This document shows positions 1 through 12,167 of a stretch of DNA of 64,000 bases, piece after piece. How positions within the stretch are numbered: position 1 is the stretch's first letter; every line of letters starts with the position of its first letter. The notes under the pieces are model-generated. The model was given only the letters and a program-made list of their open reading frames with translations. It ran no database searches and was not told the origin of the DNA. The DNA is taken from positions 186,001 through 250,000 of the forward strand of contig NZ_BSOA01000003.1 in the NCBI RefSeq assembly GCF_030160275.1, in the 5' to 3' direction. The stretch comes from Dyella flagellata (GTDB taxonomy: Bacteria > Pseudomonadota > Gammaproteobacteria > Xanthomonadales > Rhodanobacteraceae). The position numbers were made by a program, and so were the translations under genes.

Positions 1-632
1 ACTTCATGCGCACGCGCAACGAGCGTCATGTGCTGCGCATCTGGAACTATATCGCGGACATCAATCTTGGCGATGGCGATGCCGAGCGTTACAAGCAGTT
101 CTGCAATGGACGCGCGGCGGGCGTGGATGATTTCTTCGCGAACGGATTTCCAGCCGCCACCGCGATCGGCCATCACCACCGCGAGCCAGTGCTGCAGGTC
201 TACCTGCTTGCCTGCGTGGATGAAGGAGCCGCGGTGGAAAATCCGCGCCAGGTCAGCGCGTGGCGTTATCCGCGGCAATACGGCCGCACATCGCCGGGCT
301 TTGCGCGCGGCATGCTGATGCCCCCAAGGGATGCTCTGGCGATTTCAGGCACTGCGGCCGTTGTCGGCCACGCTTCGGCGCATGCAGGCGACCTTGAAGC
401 GCAACTCGACGAAACCCTGCTCAATCTGCAAGCTTTGCTCGCCTCGGCGGACATGCCGGCTGGATTCGATACGCATTCGCCAATGAAGGGCTACGTACGT
501 CATGCTGTCGACGCGGCTCGTGTACGCGAAATGCTGCAGCGGCGTTTGCCTGGCGTGCCGGTACTGCTGATGCACGGCGACGTATGCCGGCAAGAATTGC
601 TGATAGAACTGGACGGCTGGCGGTTCAGATAA
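1..632 (+). CDS. Chorismatase (XanB2/FkbO-Hyg5 family), 5' end cut off by the window
   Basis: The reading frame is open to the left edge, so the N-terminal part is missing; about 209 residues remain against roughly 330 for the family. Recognisable family features are the early stretch LRIWNYIADIN followed by GDGDAERYKQFCNGRA and the C-terminal LLMHGDVCRQELLIELDGW. XanB2-type enzymes hydrolyse chorismate to 3- and 4-hydroxybenzoate, which feed aryl-polyene (xanthomonadin-like) pigments and ubiquinone in Xanthomonadales. An internal ATG at 6 is not thought to be the real start, because homology begins upstream of it. The product split (3-HBA against 4-HBA) cannot be told from this fragment. The family call is confident; the physiological role is inferred from xanthomonads. 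Confidence 0.8.
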   Translation, partial: FMRTRNERHVLRIWNYIADINLGDGDAERYKQFCNGRAAGVDDFFANGFPAATAIGHHHREPVLQVYLLACVDEGAAVENPRQVSAWRYPRQYGRTSPGFARGMLMPPRDALAISGTAAVVGHASAHAGDLEAQLDETLLNLQALLASADMPAGFDTHSPMKGYVRHAVDAARVREMLQRRLPGVPVLLMHGDVCRQELLIELDGWRFR

Positions 633-640
633 CGCAGCGC

Positions 641-708
641 GTAGGCTGGGATGCTAATCCCAGCGTTCCACACGGCATCCCGATGCTGGGATCGTCATCC
701 CAGCCTAC
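641..708. repeat. REP-like intergenic hairpin repeat, paired unit (copy 1)
   Basis: Two inverted hairpin units, GTAGGCTGGGATGCTAATCC... and ...GGGATCGTCATCCCAGCCTAC, fill the gap between two convergent genes. The outer arms GTAGGCTGGGAT / ATCCCAGCCTAC are reverse complements, and each arm also folds on itself (CTGGGAT/ATCCCAG). The same unit recurs in at least eight other gaps of this window. Confidence 0.85.
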
Positions 709-720
709 TCGCGGGCCAAC

Positions 721-1854
721 TTAAATCCGTCCCCGCGCCTGGATCGGCCAGATATCCACCAGCGTGTCGCCATCGACCAGATGGTAGAAGTTATGCAAGT
801 TGACCGTGGGATCGCAGTGCGACGTAACGAACTCGATATGATCGCCTAGCGCTGGACGATGCGGCGTAGCGACGATCAGCTTGCCATGCTCGTCGCCGAA
901 AAATTCATAGTGCGTCGTTCCCTGGACACCATACGCCACCTCCGGCGTGCCGCTGTCCGTAGCCAGGCTCTTGAGGCCGGCATCGACGGCGACCCACTCA
1001 TCGGCATTGACGCTGACCACCGTGCTCTGCACGAATAGCGCGGTTTCGAACGGTGCCGGATGCGAGGCGTCGCTCATCGCTCTCAAATAGTCCGAATCCA
1101 TGAACAGATAAGAGCCCGGCTGCATCTCGGTAAAGACGCCGGCGGCCGCATCGAAAGCATGCGTACCGGTGCCTACGCCGGTGACGATATTGAGCGGCAT
1201 GCCGGCCGCTTCGATTGCCGCAACAACGGCCTTTACGTCCTTGCACAGATTGGCAGCAGCCTGCTCTCGTTGCTGCGGATCATAGATATGCTGCAGATGC
1301 CCGCCATAGGCTTGCAGGCCTTGCAGCAGCAGCGAATCGCTGTCGGCGATTTGCTGCGCCAATGCTACTGCCGCCGCTGTATCGGTTACGCCGGTGCGAT
1401 GAAGACCGGCGTGGTAGTCGACCAACACCGGCAGCCGATAGCCAAGGAGCTTTGCTTGTGCTGCCAGCTCCTGGACATTGCCTGGATGATCGGCGACCAC
1501 CATCAATTGCCCGGGCCCGGCCTTGCGGCCCGATTCGATCAGTCGGCGCAGCTTGTCAGCGCCGACCACGGGTGAAGTGATCAGTACACCCGGCAGACCG
1601 GCCTCGACCATTACCTCGGCTTCGCCAAGCGTTGCGCACGAAATGCCGCGCACGCCGGCCTGGGCTTGCAGGCGGGCGATCTCGATCGATTTGTGACTCT
1701 TGGCATGAGGCCTGAGACCGATGCCATGGCTGGTTGCCAGCGCCGCCATGCGAGCGATATTGCGCTGCAAAGCAGGCAGGTCCAGCACCAGGGCGGGGGT
1801 GCTGAGCCGGTACCGGCTGCCAGGCTTCCCGATCAGAGCAAGGTTTGGGTTCAT
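721..1854 (-). CDS. DSD1/D-threonine aldolase-like PLP enzyme (alanine racemase fold)
   Basis: This 377-residue protein resembles the family of metal-dependent, PLP-dependent D-threonine aldolases, D-3-hydroxyaspartate aldolases and eukaryotic-type D-serine dehydratases. The N-terminal alanine-racemase barrel carries the PLP-lysine motif RPHAKSHKS at about residues 49-57. The C-terminal stretch SHCDPTVNLHNFYHLVDG contains the His-x-Cys pattern expected for the zinc site. The start at 1854 (MNPNLALIGKPGSRY) was chosen over an upstream ATG because family similarity starts there. No clear Shine-Dalgarno sequence is visible. It converges on the chorismatase across a REP-like repeat, so a functional link is unlikely. 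The exact substrate (D-threonine, D-serine or a hydroxyaspartate) cannot be decided from sequence. Confidence 0.75.
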   Translation of the reverse strand: MNPNLALIGKPGSRYRLSTPALVLDLPALQRNIARMAALATSHGIGLRPHAKSHKSIEIARLQAQAGVRGISCATLGEAEVMVEAGLPGVLITSPVVGADKLRRLIESGRKAGPGQLMVVADHPGNVQELAAQAKLLGYRLPVLVDYHAGLHRTGVTDTAAAVALAQQIADSDSLLLQGLQAYGGHLQHIYDPQQREQAAANLCKDVKAVVAAIEAAGMPLNIVTGVGTGTHAFDAAAGVFTEMQPGSYLFMDSDYLRAMSDASHPAPFETALFVQSTVVSVNADEWVAVDAGLKSLATDSGTPEVAYGVQGTTHYEFFGDEHGKLIVATPHRPALGDHIEFVTSHCDPTVNLHNFYHLVDGDTLVDIWPIQARGRI

Positions 1855-2081
1855 CAGCGTAGCTATAAGGCAGGAGGTGACTTGCCTAGCATACGTGCAT
1901 GGATGGGCATCAAGTGCAACGCACGCGGACATCAACCGCCGGCGTGCGCATTGCGTGATGACGTTGCATGCCTACGTGGCGTGACAGAGATTGCGCGGAT
2001 CGCTCGCCGGCACTTCAACGATTCACCGACCGGCCACGCATTGCCCGTTTTAGGATGAAAGACAGGCATGCGTCACATCGC

Positions 2082-3452
2082 TCATTTCTGCTTTTCGGGA
2101 CGCTTCCATCCCGGCAGCGTCGCCTGCCGTCCGCGCGCCACGGTGAGTTCACCTGCGGGCGCATCCTTGGTAATCACCGAGCCGGCACCAATGGTCGCTT
2201 GCGCACCGACCGTCACCGGCGCGACGAGCGCGCTGTTGGAGCCGATGAACGCGCCATCTTCGATGGTGGTGACAAACTTGTTCACGCCGTCGTAGTTGCA
2301 GGTAATGGTGCCCGCGCCGACGTTGACGTGGCGTCCGATCACTGTATCGCCGAGATAGGTGAGGTGATTGGCCTTGCTGCCTTCGCCAAGGCGCGCCTTC
2401 TTCGTTTCCACGAAATTGCCGATGTGCACGCCCGCCGCCAGCTCGGTGCCCGGACGCAGGCGCGCGAAGGGGCCGATCAGGCAGGGTCCGTGCGTCACGA
2501 CGCCTTCGATGTCGCAGTGCGCGTGCACGATGGTGCCGGCAGCGAGCTGCACATCCTTCAGGCGCGAATACGGTCCGATGCGTACATCTTCACCCAGCTG
2601 CACGTCGCCTTCCAGGATCACATCGATGTCGATTTCCACATCACGCGCGGCGCTAACGCTGCCACGCACATCCACGCGCCGGGGATCGGCTACGCGCACA
2701 CCTTCGGCCATCAGCGCCTGTACGGCGCGCAGCCGGTAGGCATCTTCCAGTTCCGTGAGCTGCCAGGGATTGTTGGCGCCGGCAGCTTCCACCGCATCCT
2801 CGCACTCGATGCACTGCGCGGCGCGATCTTCCTGCGCGGCCATCTGGAAAACGTCGGTGAGGTAGTACTCGCCTTGCGCATTGTTGCGGCCGAGTTTGGC
2901 GATCCATTGCTTCAGCGATGCCGCCTCGGCGGCGACGATGCCCGTATTGATCAGGTCGATGGCGCGCTGCTTGGCATCGGCGTCCTTTTCCTCGATTACC
3001 GCCTGGACCAGGCCATGGCCGTCACGCATGACGCGACCATACCCGTGTGGATTGGCCACGCGCGTAGCCAGCATGGCCAAGCTGCTTTCGGCGTGCACTA
3101 GACGCTGCAGTGTTTCAGCGCGAGTAAGCGGCACATCGCCGTAGAGCACGAGTACGCGCGCTTCGTCCGGCACATTCGCCAAGGCCTGGCCGACTGCATG
3201 ACCGGTGCCAAGCTGTTCGCTCTGCAAGGCCCAATGCAGGTCCGGCTGGCCATGGAATGCAGCCAGCACCTGCTCGCCGTTGAAGCCGTAGACGACATGA
3301 ATGGCGGCGGGGCGCAGGGCGCGCGCCGTCTCCAGCACGTGGGCCAGCAGCGGCCGGCCCGCCAAGGGCATCAGCACCTTGGCTTTCTTCGACTTCATGC
3401 GCTTGCCTTCGCCAGCGGCGAGGACGATGACATGCACGGCGGGCTGACTCAT
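2082..3452 (-). CDS. glmU: Bifunctional GlmU: GlcN-1-P acetyltransferase / GlcNAc-1-P uridylyltransferase
   Basis: GlmU makes UDP-GlcNAc, the precursor of peptidoglycan, LPS and, here, the poly-GlcNAc polymer encoded by pgaABCD. The 456 residues are the normal family length. The N-terminal pyrophosphorylase has the nucleotide loop [17 protein letters not shown] (about residues 11-27). The C-terminal half is a left-handed beta helix of hexapeptide repeats, with the acetyltransferase segment [19 protein letters not shown] and YLGDTVIG. It lies downstream of atpC on the same strand, a neighbourhood common in gammaproteobacteria, but a terminator at 3613-3639 separates the two. A repeat at 3515-3581 lies upstream. 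Confidence 0.97.
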   Translation of the reverse strand: MSQPAVHVIVLAAGEGKRMKSKKAKVLMPLAGRPLLAHVLETARALRPAAIHVVYGFNGEQVLAAFHGQPDLHWALQSEQLGTGHAVGQALANVPDEARVLVLYGDVPLTRAETLQRLVHAESSLAMLATRVANPHGYGRVMRDGHGLVQAVIEEKDADAKQRAIDLINTGIVAAEAASLKQWIAKLGRNNAQGEYYLTDVFQMAAQEDRAAQCIECEDAVEAAGANNPWQLTELEDAYRLRAVQALMAEGVRVADPRRVDVRGSVSAARDVEIDIDVILEGDVQLGEDVRIGPYSRLKDVQLAAGTIVHAHCDIEGVVTHGPCLIGPFARLRPGTELAAGVHIGNFVETKKARLGEGSKANHLTYLGDTVIGRHVNVGAGTITCNYDGVNKFVTTIEDGAFIGSNSALVAPVTVGAQATIGAGSVITKDAPAGELTVARGRQATLPGWKRPEKQK

Positions 3453-3514
3453 AAGGGGTTGCTGCCTGGATGACGGTGAGCGCTAAGGATAACTGCTGAT
3501 TCGTATGCACTTGG

Positions 3515-3581
3515 AGGCGCTGGGTTGGCAATCCCAGCCTCGGACGTCGCATGGAAAGCTGGGATTGTCATCCCAGCCTAC
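3515..3581. repeat. REP-like intergenic hairpin repeat, paired unit (copy 2)
   Basis: Degenerate left arm (GCTGGGTTGGCAATCCCAGC) and clean right arm (GCTGGGATTGTCATCCCAGC followed by CTACG), located between glmU and the atp operon terminator. Same family as the repeat at 641-708. Confidence 0.75.
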
Positions 3582-3612
3582 GGGGTGCACGAGTCAAAGC
3601 GGTGTGCAAACA

Positions 3613-3639
3613 AAAACGCCGGCACAAGGCCGGCGTTTT
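3613..3639 (-). terminator. Rho-independent terminator of the atp operon
   Basis: A perfect 11-bp stem AAAACGCCGGC / GCCGGCGTTTT with a 5-nt loop lies 18 bp past the atpC stop codon. Read on the minus strand, the hairpin is followed by a T-rich run (CGGCGTTTTTGTTTGC). Confidence 0.85.
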
Positions 3640-3657
3640 GCGCAGGTTTAGGCGCAC

Positions 3658-4080
3658 TCAGTGCTTGAGGTTCTTGCGCAGGCGTTCCAGCGCCTGCAAC
3701 TGCGCCAGCGCCTGGGTGAGCTTGGCTTGCGCCTCGGCCACGTCGACCGTGCCGGTGCGGTTGGCCAGGGCGTCTTCGGCCTCCTGCTTGGCGCGCTTGG
3801 CGGCGGCTTCATCCAGGTCGGCGGCGCGTGCGGCGGTATCGGCCAGCACGGTGACCACCTGCGGCTGCACTTCGAGGATGCCGCCGGAGACGTAGAACTG
3901 CTGGCGCTCGCCACCTTCCAGCACCACGTCGATGTGGCCGGGCTTCAGGCGGGTGATCAGCGGGGCGTGGCGCGGCGTGATGCCCAGTTCGCCCAGCTCA
4001 CCGGTGGCGACCACCATCACCGCCTCGCCATGAAAAATCTCGGCTTCGGCACTGACGATATCGCAACGAATCGTGCTCAT
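3658..4080 (-). CDS. atpC: F1Fo ATP synthase epsilon subunit
   Basis: The epsilon subunit belongs to the central stalk of F1 and couples and inhibits ATP hydrolysis. At 140 residues it has normal length. The N-terminal beta sandwich begins [17 protein letters not shown] and contains the conserved [19 protein letters not shown] at about residues 30-48. The C-terminal half is helical and rich in Ala, Gln and Leu, ending [11 protein letters not shown]. It is the last gene of the leftward atpIBEFHAGDC operon, 90 bp after atpD, and is followed by a strong terminator. Confidence 0.97.
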   Translation of the reverse strand: MSTIRCDIVSAEAEIFHGEAVMVVATGELGELGITPRHAPLITRLKPGHIDVVLEGGERQQFYVSGGILEVQPQVVTVLADTAARAADLDEAAAKRAKQEAEDALANRTGTVDVAEAQAKLTQALAQLQALERLRKNLKH

Positions 4081-4170
4081 AACTCTCTCGCTTCGCCCGG
4101 CGGACCGGACGGAAAGGATTTATATCGCTTTGCGGGGGCCCGCCACGGCGGACTCCCGCACAAGCCTGGA

Positions 4171-5676
<1,506 letters not shown>

Positions 5677-6576
5677 TCAAACCGCGGCAGCGCCGCCGAC
5701 GATTTCCGAGATTTCCTGGGTGATCGCCGCCTGGCGCGCCTTGTTGTAGCGCAATGTCAGCTCGCCGATGACCTTGTTGGCATTGTCGGACGCGGACTTC
5801 ATCGCCACCATCCGCGCGGCGTGTTCGCTGGCCAGGTTTTCCAGCACCGCCTGGTACACCACCGACTCGATGTAACGGCCAAGCACGTGCTCGAGCACTG
5901 CCGCCGCGTCGGGTTCGTAGATGTAATCCCAGTCGTGCGACTGTTCCAGCGCGATGCCCGCAACCTGCTGTGCCTCCAGCTCAGCCGCAACAGCCGGTAG
6001 TGGCAGCAGCGCGTCGACCGTCGGCTTCTGCGTCATGGTGTTGACGAAGTCGTTGTAGGCAAGATAAACGCGGTCCAGCTTGCCTTCCGTGTACGCATCC
6101 AGCACGACCTTGATCACGCCAATCAGCTGCTCCAGCTTCGGCCGCTCGCCCAGGTGGGTGGTGCTGCCGATCAGGTTCACGCCCTTGAGGCGGCGGAAGA
6201 ACTGCGTCGCCTTCTGGCCGATCGCGATCACGTCGACCTGCACACCCTTGTCCTGCCATTCGCGAATGGCCGGCAGCAGGCGGCGGAACAGGTTCGAGTT
6301 GAGGCCTCCGCAAAGACCGCGATCGGTGGTCACGACGACGTAAGCCACGCGGGCCACGTCTGCGCGCTCGACCAGGAACGGATGCTTGAACTCGGTGCTC
6401 GCCTGCGCCACATGCGCAATCACCTTGCGCATGGAGCGCGCATAGGGACGCGAGGCCTTCATCAGGTCCTGCGCTTTGCGAATCTTGGAGGCCGAGACCA
6501 TTTCGAGCGCGCGCGTCACCTTGCGCATGTTCTGCGTGCTCTTGATCTTGGTTTTAATTTCGCGTCCGCTTGCCAC
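5677..6576 (-). CDS. atpG: F1Fo ATP synthase gamma subunit (GTG start)
   Basis: Gamma is the rotating central shaft of F1. The 299-residue product starts [19 protein letters not shown] and ends with the conserved C-terminal helix [20 protein letters not shown] followed by [16 protein letters not shown] start at 6576 is chosen: the family begins exactly here, and GAGG lies 6 nt upstream (GTTGAGGCAAACGTG). A longer frame upstream has no similarity. The gene sits between atpA and atpD, as usual. Confidence 0.95.
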   Translation of the reverse strand: MASGREIKTKIKSTQNMRKVTRALEMVSASKIRKAQDLMKASRPYARSMRKVIAHVAQASTEFKHPFLVERADVARVAYVVVTTDRGLCGGLNSNLFRRLLPAIREWQDKGVQVDVIAIGQKATQFFRRLKGVNLIGSTTHLGERPKLEQLIGVIKVVLDAYTEGKLDRVYLAYNDFVNTMTQKPTVDALLPLPAVAAELEAQQVAGIALEQSHDWDYIYEPDAAAVLEHVLGRYIESVVYQAVLENLASEHAARMVAMKSASDNANKVIGELTLRYNKARQAAITQEISEIVGGAAAV

Positions 6577-6666
6577 GTTTGCCTCAACCTGTTGGGTCCG
6601 ATTCGGTCGGCTGACCGACCTCAAGTGCAGTCATCCAGAGCGGACGACTACACACCCTTGCATTGC

Positions 6667-8217
6667 TTACCAGCTGCCGGTCTTCTTGAACTCGTCCAGG
6701 CCCGACTTGAAGGTGGCCTCGATGTCGTTGTTCCAGTCACCGCTGGCGACGATCTTCTTCATCAGTTCGCCGTGGTTCTGGTGGAAGAAGGCGTGCAGGC
6801 CCTTTTCGAACGCCAGCACCTTGTTCACCGGCAGCTCGTCCAGGTAGCCCTTTTCGGCGGCGTACACGGACAAGGCCAATTCGGCGATGGAAAGCGGGGC
6901 ATACTGCTTCTGCTTCATCAGCTCGGTGACGCGCTGGCCACGGTCCAGCTGGGCGCGGGTAGCCGGGTCCAGGTCCGAGGCGAACTGCGCGAACGCCGCC
7001 AGCTCGCGGTACTGGGCCAGCGCCAGCTTCACGCCGCCGGACAGCTTCTTCACGATCTTGGTCTGCGCCGAACCACCCACGCGCGACACCGAGATACCGG
7101 CGTTCACGGCCGGACGGATGCCGGCGTTGAACAGGTCCGTTTCCAGGAAGATCTGGCCGTCGGTGATCGAGATCACGTTGGTCGGCACGAATGCGGACAC
7201 GTCGCCGGCCTGCGTCTCGATGATCGGCAGCGCGGTCAACGAGCCGGTCTTGCCCTTCACTTCGCCGTTGGTGAACTTCTCGACGTACTCTTCGGACACG
7301 CGAGCAGCACGCTCGAGCAGACGCGAGTGCAGATAGAACACGTCACCCGGATACGCTTCGCGGCCCGGCGGGCGCTTCAGCAGCAGCGAGATCTGGCGGT
7401 AAGCCACGGCCTGCTTGGACAGGTCGTCGTAAATGATCAGGGCGTCTTCGCCGCGGTCGCGGAAGTATTCACCCATAGCGCAACCGGCGTACGGCGCGAT
7501 GTACTGCAGCGCGGCCGACTCGGAAGCCGAAGCGACGACGACGATGGTGTTGGCCAGCGCGCCGTTCTCTTCCAGCTTGCGCACCACGTTGGCGATCGAC
7601 GAACGCTTCTGGCCGATCGCGACGTAAACGCACTTAATGCCGGAATCTTTCTGGTTGATGATCGCGTCGATGGCCAGCGCGGTCTTGCCTGTCTGGCGGT
7701 CACCGATGATCAGCTCGCGCTGACCACGGCCGATCGGGATCATCGAGTCCACCGACTTGTAGCCGGTCTGCACCGGCTGGTCGACCGACTTACGCCACAC
7801 CACGCCCGGCGCGACCTTCTCGATCGGCGAGCTGAGCTTGGCGCTGATCGGGCCCTTGCCGTCGATCGGGTTGCCGAGGGAGTCGACGACGCGGCCGAGC
7901 ATTTCCGGGCCGACCGGCACTTCGAGGATGCGGCCGGTGGTCTTGGCGGTATCGCCTTCGCGCAGATGCTGGTATTCGCCCAGCACCACGGCGCCGACGG
8001 AATCGCGCTCAAGGTTCAGCGCCAGTGCAAACGCGTTGCCCGGCAGTTCGATCATTTCGCCCTGCATCACGTCGGCCAGGCCGTGGATGCGCACGATGCC
8101 ATCGGACACGCTGATGATCGTGCCCTCGTTGCGGGCTTCCGCGCCGAGCTTGAACTGCTCGATGCGGTTCTTGATCAGTTCGCTGATCTCGGACGGATTC
8201 AGAGTGGTGCTGGACAT
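6667..8217 (-). CDS. atpA: F1Fo ATP synthase alpha subunit
   Basis: Alpha is the regulatory nucleotide-binding subunit of the F1 hexamer. The 516 residues contain the P-loop [15 protein letters not shown] at about 170-184, the conserved [18 protein letters not shown], and the signature [19 protein letters not shown] in the second half. Length and motif order are typical of proteobacterial AtpA. It is flanked by atpH (96 bp upstream) and atpG (90 bp downstream) in the operon. Confidence 0.98.
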   Translation of the reverse strand: MSSTTLNPSEISELIKNRIEQFKLGAEARNEGTIISVSDGIVRIHGLADVMQGEMIELPGNAFALALNLERDSVGAVVLGEYQHLREGDTAKTTGRILEVPVGPEMLGRVVDSLGNPIDGKGPISAKLSSPIEKVAPGVVWRKSVDQPVQTGYKSVDSMIPIGRGQRELIIGDRQTGKTALAIDAIINQKDSGIKCVYVAIGQKRSSIANVVRKLEENGALANTIVVVASASESAALQYIAPYAGCAMGEYFRDRGEDALIIYDDLSKQAVAYRQISLLLKRPPGREAYPGDVFYLHSRLLERAARVSEEYVEKFTNGEVKGKTGSLTALPIIETQAGDVSAFVPTNVISITDGQIFLETDLFNAGIRPAVNAGISVSRVGGSAQTKIVKKLSGGVKLALAQYRELAAFAQFASDLDPATRAQLDRGQRVTELMKQKQYAPLSIAELALSVYAAEKGYLDELPVNKVLAFEKGLHAFFHQNHGELMKKIVASGDWNNDIEATFKSGLDEFKKTGSW

Positions 8218-8313
8218 GGTTTTTATCCCAAATGTGTATAACGAGACGCTTTTCTTAAGAGTCCGCCATGGATGGCGGGTTTTGCTCTTCGCGAAAAGGA
8301 CTTCGCGTAAAAC

Positions 8314-8850
8314 TTAACTGGTGAGCGCGCCTGCAAGGCGCTGCAAACGCCCGCGGGCGGAGCCGTCGATCACCTCGCTGCCGGTATCGATCACCACGCC
8401 GCCGAGCAGCGAAGGATCGACCTGGGTTTCCAGTTCGATCTCGCGCTTGAAGCGGCGCTTGAGCGAGGCCTTCAGCTGCTCGGTCTGCGCGGCATCCAGG
8501 GCCATCGCGCTGGTCACCTTCACCAGCAGCTGCGACTCGGATTCACGCTTGTAGGTTTCGTACAGCGCGGCCACTTCCGGCAGCAGCGGCATGCGGCGCT
8601 TCTCGGCCAGTTCCGTCAGGAACTTGCCGAAGGCGCCATCCGCCTGCGAGCCATTGGGCAGATGCAGCGCTACCAGCTGCTGCGGCTGCACGCGCGGATC
8701 ATTGCTGAGCGCGGCCACGCGCGCGTCCTTCGCCACTTCAGCGGCGAAAGCCAGTGCCTGCGACCAGGAAGAAAGCGTGCCCTCGGCCCGCGACAGCTCG
8801 AAAGCGGCGCGGGCGTAGGGACGGGCGAGGGTAATCGACTGGGCCGCCAT
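8314..8850 (-). CDS. atpH: F1Fo ATP synthase delta subunit
   Basis: Delta (OSCP homologue) links the peripheral stalk to the top of F1. The 178 residues begin MAAQSITLARPYARAAFELS, the usual N-terminal helix, and end in the conserved LLGGVVIDTGSEVIDGSARG region followed by RLQRLAGAL. It starts 3 bp after the atpF stop, consistent with translational coupling inside the operon. Confidence 0.95.
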   Translation of the reverse strand: MAAQSITLARPYARAAFELSRAEGTLSSWSQALAFAAEVAKDARVAALSNDPRVQPQQLVALHLPNGSQADGAFGKFLTELAEKRRMPLLPEVAALYETYKRESESQLLVKVTSAMALDAAQTEQLKASLKRRFKREIELETQVDPSLLGGVVIDTGSEVIDGSARGRLQRLAGALTS

Positions 8851-8853
8851 CGA

Positions 8854-9324
8854 TCAGATCTCGGTGGCGAGCTGGTCGAGCAGCGTCTTGTGCGCCGCCG
8901 CGTCGATTTCGCGCTGCACGATCTTCGAAGCGCCCTGCACCGCCAGCGCACCGACACGCTCACGCAATTCTTCGCGTGCACGCTGCGCCATCGAGGCGAT
9001 GTCGTCCTGCGCAGCCGCTTTCAGGCGGTTGATTTCCGCCACGGCATCGACCCGCGCCTTGTCCAGAATCTGGTTGGCCTGCTGCTGCGCGCGGTCGATG
9101 ATCTCGGCCGCCTGCTGGCGAGCCTGCTTCACCTCAGCGGCAGCCTTGTTGTCCGCTTCCCGCAATTCGGCATGCGCGCGCTCGGCGGCATTGAGACCCT
9201 CGGCGATCTTCAGCTGCCGCTCTTCGATGGCCTTGGTGATGTGGGGCCAAATGAAGTGCACGCAGAACCAGATCAGAATCGCGAAGGCGATCATCTCACC
9301 GATCAGAGTGGCATTGAATTCCAT
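8854..9324 (-). CDS. atpF: F1Fo ATP synthase b subunit
   Basis: Subunit b forms the dimeric peripheral stalk that anchors F1 to the membrane sector. The 156 residues match the usual length. A single N-terminal membrane helix (about residues 5-27, LIGEMIAFAILIWFCVHFIW) is followed by a long charged coiled coil rich in Ala, Glu, Gln and Lys. It lies between atpE and atpH in the canonical order. Confidence 0.96.
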   Translation of the reverse strand: MEFNATLIGEMIAFAILIWFCVHFIWPHITKAIEERQLKIAEGLNAAERAHAELREADNKAAAEVKQARQQAAEIIDRAQQQANQILDKARVDAVAEINRLKAAAQDDIASMAQRAREELRERVGALAVQGASKIVQREIDAAAHKTLLDQLATEI

Positions 9325-9414
9325 CGCTGCGTTACCTGTACCTACGTCGTGTTACGGGGCTCAATACCCTTAGGGGCTGTGGCGCCGCGCGTGCGGCGCC
9401 ACCTTCCACGAGGC

Positions 9415-9735
<321 letters not shown>

Positions 9736-9754
9736 CTAACAAAGGTGAACCAAA

Positions 9755-10561
<807 letters not shown>

Positions 10562-10927
10562 TCAACCCTTAAATCTGAATGCCAGCAGATTAACCGCGTA
10601 CGCTACCGCCAGCCCCGTAATGGCAGCCAGCGGCGGCAATTTCCATTGAAACATGATCGCAATCATCCCCCCGATGATCACCATCCATTTCAGGATCATG
10701 CCCGTCAGCAGACGCCCCAGTGCCACACCGGCACCGCTCACCTGGCTGAAAGCCCTCACCGACAGCAGCGCAGTACCTGCCGCCACGATCGCCGCCCCAG
10801 CTGCTGCCGCTATCGCCTCGCGGCGCCCAAGCGTCGCGAAAGCGAGACCCATGATGATCGCCGCGACAAGCTGCCAGAGCAACAATCGCAGAGCAAGACG
10901 CCGACCGGAAGCAAGACTGTTGAGCAC
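10562..10927 (-). CDS. atpI: ATP synthase-associated protein AtpI
   Basis: This small membrane protein of 121 residues has four predicted membrane helices, and its position as first gene of the atp operon identifies it as AtpI (protein i). AtpI helps assemble the c ring in some bacteria and is dispensable in E. coli. Sequence identity within the family is low, so the call rests largely on position, size and topology. A promoter-like sequence lies upstream at 10990-11019. Confidence 0.85.
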   Translation of the reverse strand: MLNSLASGRRLALRLLLWQLVAAIIMGLAFATLGRREAIAAAAGAAIVAAGTALLSVRAFSQVSGAGVALGRLLTGMILKWMVIIGGMIAIMFQWKLPPLAAITGLAVAYAVNLLAFRFKG

Positions 10928-10989
10928 GTGAGGTTCCCGCGGTGTAGCGAGGTATCAAACCCGCCACGGGTCACGATCCAATCTGAAAA

Positions 10990-11019
10990 AGTATATCAGT
11001 GCAGGTTTTAGAGCGGCAA
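10990..11019 (-). promoter_or_regulatory. Possible sigma70 promoter of the atp operon
   Basis: On the minus strand TTGCCG and TATACT are separated by 18 bp, about 60 bp upstream of the atpI start. The -10 box is good and the -35 box fair. No other promoter-like sequence of equal quality was seen in this gap. The assignment is inference. Confidence 0.4.
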
Positions 11020-11065
11020 GCGCAAGTACCTGCGACCTACAGTCTCGGGGGGATTTTCGGACAAG

Positions 11066-11092
11066 AAAAAGGCCGGACGCTTACGCCCGGCC
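11066..11092 (-). terminator. Rho-independent terminator of the phasin gene
   Basis: The hairpin GGCCGGACGCTTACGCCCGGCC (6 bp plus an interrupted inner part) is followed, on the minus strand, by TTTTTCTTG. It lies about 45 bp beyond the phasin stop codon. Confidence 0.75.
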
Positions 11093-11138
11093 CAAGGGCA
11101 TACCGCGAGGGGAGTCGCGATATGCTGAACAGCTTGAA

Positions 11139-11534
11139 TTACTTGGCAGCGGCAGCGGCCTTCTTGATGGCGGCGACCGGAGCGGCCACGGCCTCGTTGG
11201 CGGCCTTCTGCTGTTCCTGCAGCAGCGCATTGAGCGACTCGGCGGTCTTCTGGGCCACGGCCACCACTTCCTTGGTGACGGAGACCGCGCCTTCGGCCTG
11301 CTCGCGGGTCAGCGAAGCGCCCTTTTCCCACAGGCCGCGCAGAGCGTCGATGTCGCGCACTTCAACCGCCTGGGCAATGAATTCAGCCGTCGCCTGGGTC
11401 TGCTTCTCCAGCGCGGCGAGCTGCAGCTCGGCGACCTGCTCCAGACCCTTGATGGTCAGGGCGTGGGCCTTGAACGCATTCTCGGCCAGCTGCTTGGCGT
11501 AAGCGAAAACCTGGGTGTTCAGTTGCTGAGTCAT
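11139..11534 (-). CDS. Phasin family protein (PHB granule surface protein)
   Basis: This 131-residue, Ala- and Gln-rich helical protein has the phasin pattern near the N terminus (QVFAYAKQLAENAFKAHALT, then IKGLEQVAELQLAALEKQ) and an Ala/Lys-rich tail. Phasins coat polyhydroxyalkanoate granules. The start at 11534 has GAGGG about 9 nt upstream; an upstream in-frame extension lacks similarity. It is a single-gene unit with its own terminator. It fits with phaB and phaR elsewhere in the window, although no PHA synthase gene is present here. The AT-rich 155-bp gap upstream is probably its promoter region. Confidence 0.85.
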   Translation of the reverse strand: MTQQLNTQVFAYAKQLAENAFKAHALTIKGLEQVAELQLAALEKQTQATAEFIAQAVEVRDIDALRGLWEKGASLTREQAEGAVSVTKEVVAVAQKTAESLNALLQEQQKAANEAVAAPVAAIKKAAAAAK

Positions 11535-11689
11535 GACTTGGTTCCCTCGCGGCGGGAATGGGATAGTGGAACAAAGCCTAACAGGGAATTTTGTGCGCTG
11601 CAATATGTTCTTTGTTAAAAACTATGTCTGTCACAAAAAATTCAAGGAATGCAGCCGCTTAGTGATAGATTTGTGAATTTTGCGTTGCG

Positions 11690-12052
11690 TCAAAAACTGT
11701 CGCGAGAGCAGCTGGCGCCCGAGGTACAGGTTTCATGCACCACCACCTGGTCCAGTCCCGGCAGGCCAGGCTCCAGGCGCTTGAAGATCCAGCGCGCCAG
11801 CATTTCGCTGGTGGGATTCTCCAGGCCTTCGATGTCGTTGAGGTAGTGGTGATCGAGCTGATCGTAGAGCGGCGCGAAGGCCTGCTTGAGGTCGGCGAAA
11901 TCCATCACCCAGCCGAGCTTGGGATCGGGCTCGCCGCGCACATGGATTTCGACGCGGAAGGAATGGCCGTGCAAGCGCGCGCACTTGTGCCCCTCGGGCA
12001 CGTTCGGCAGGCGATGGGCGGCTTCGATGTGGAAAACTTTGTAGATGTGCAT
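11690..12052 (-). CDS. queD: 6-carboxytetrahydropterin synthase (QueD/PTPS family)
   Basis: QueD converts 7,8-dihydroneopterin triphosphate to 6-carboxytetrahydropterin in the queuosine (preQ0) pathway. The 120-residue length is typical. Zinc-binding histidines are seen in FHIEAAHRL and in LHGHSF, and the catalytic cysteine in [11 protein letters not shown]. The segment [13 protein letters not shown] carries the conserved pterin-anchor region. It stands alone between the phasin gene and a REP-like repeat, with no other queuosine genes in the window. Confidence 0.9.
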   Translation of the reverse strand: MHIYKVFHIEAAHRLPNVPEGHKCARLHGHSFRVEIHVRGEPDPKLGWVMDFADLKQAFAPLYDQLDHHYLNDIEGLENPTSEMLARWIFKRLEPGLPGLDQVVVHETCTSGASCSRDSF

Positions 12053-12082
12053 GGCGCTATTTTACCCGGCTAGGACACGCCC

Positions 12083-12150
12083 GTAGGCTGGGATGACAAT
12101 CCCAGCATCAGGAATGCGGCAAGAAGCTGGGATTGGCATCCCAGCCTACG
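12083..12150. repeat. REP-like intergenic hairpin repeat, paired unit (copy 3)
   Basis: A clean inverted pair, GTAGGCTGGGATGACAATCC... and ...GGGATTGGCATCCCAGCCTAC, lies between queD and the end of zwf. Same family as 641-708. Confidence 0.85.
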
Positions 12151-12167
12151 ACTGTTTCAGAACCTTG

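Noticed and set aside
6154-8241. A 695-codon open frame on the + strand opposite atpG and atpA
   Set aside because: It lies entirely antisense to well-supported ATP synthase genes. Such long antisense frames arise from high GC content and third-position bias, and the translation shows low-complexity His/Arg/Asp-rich sequence with no recognisable domain.
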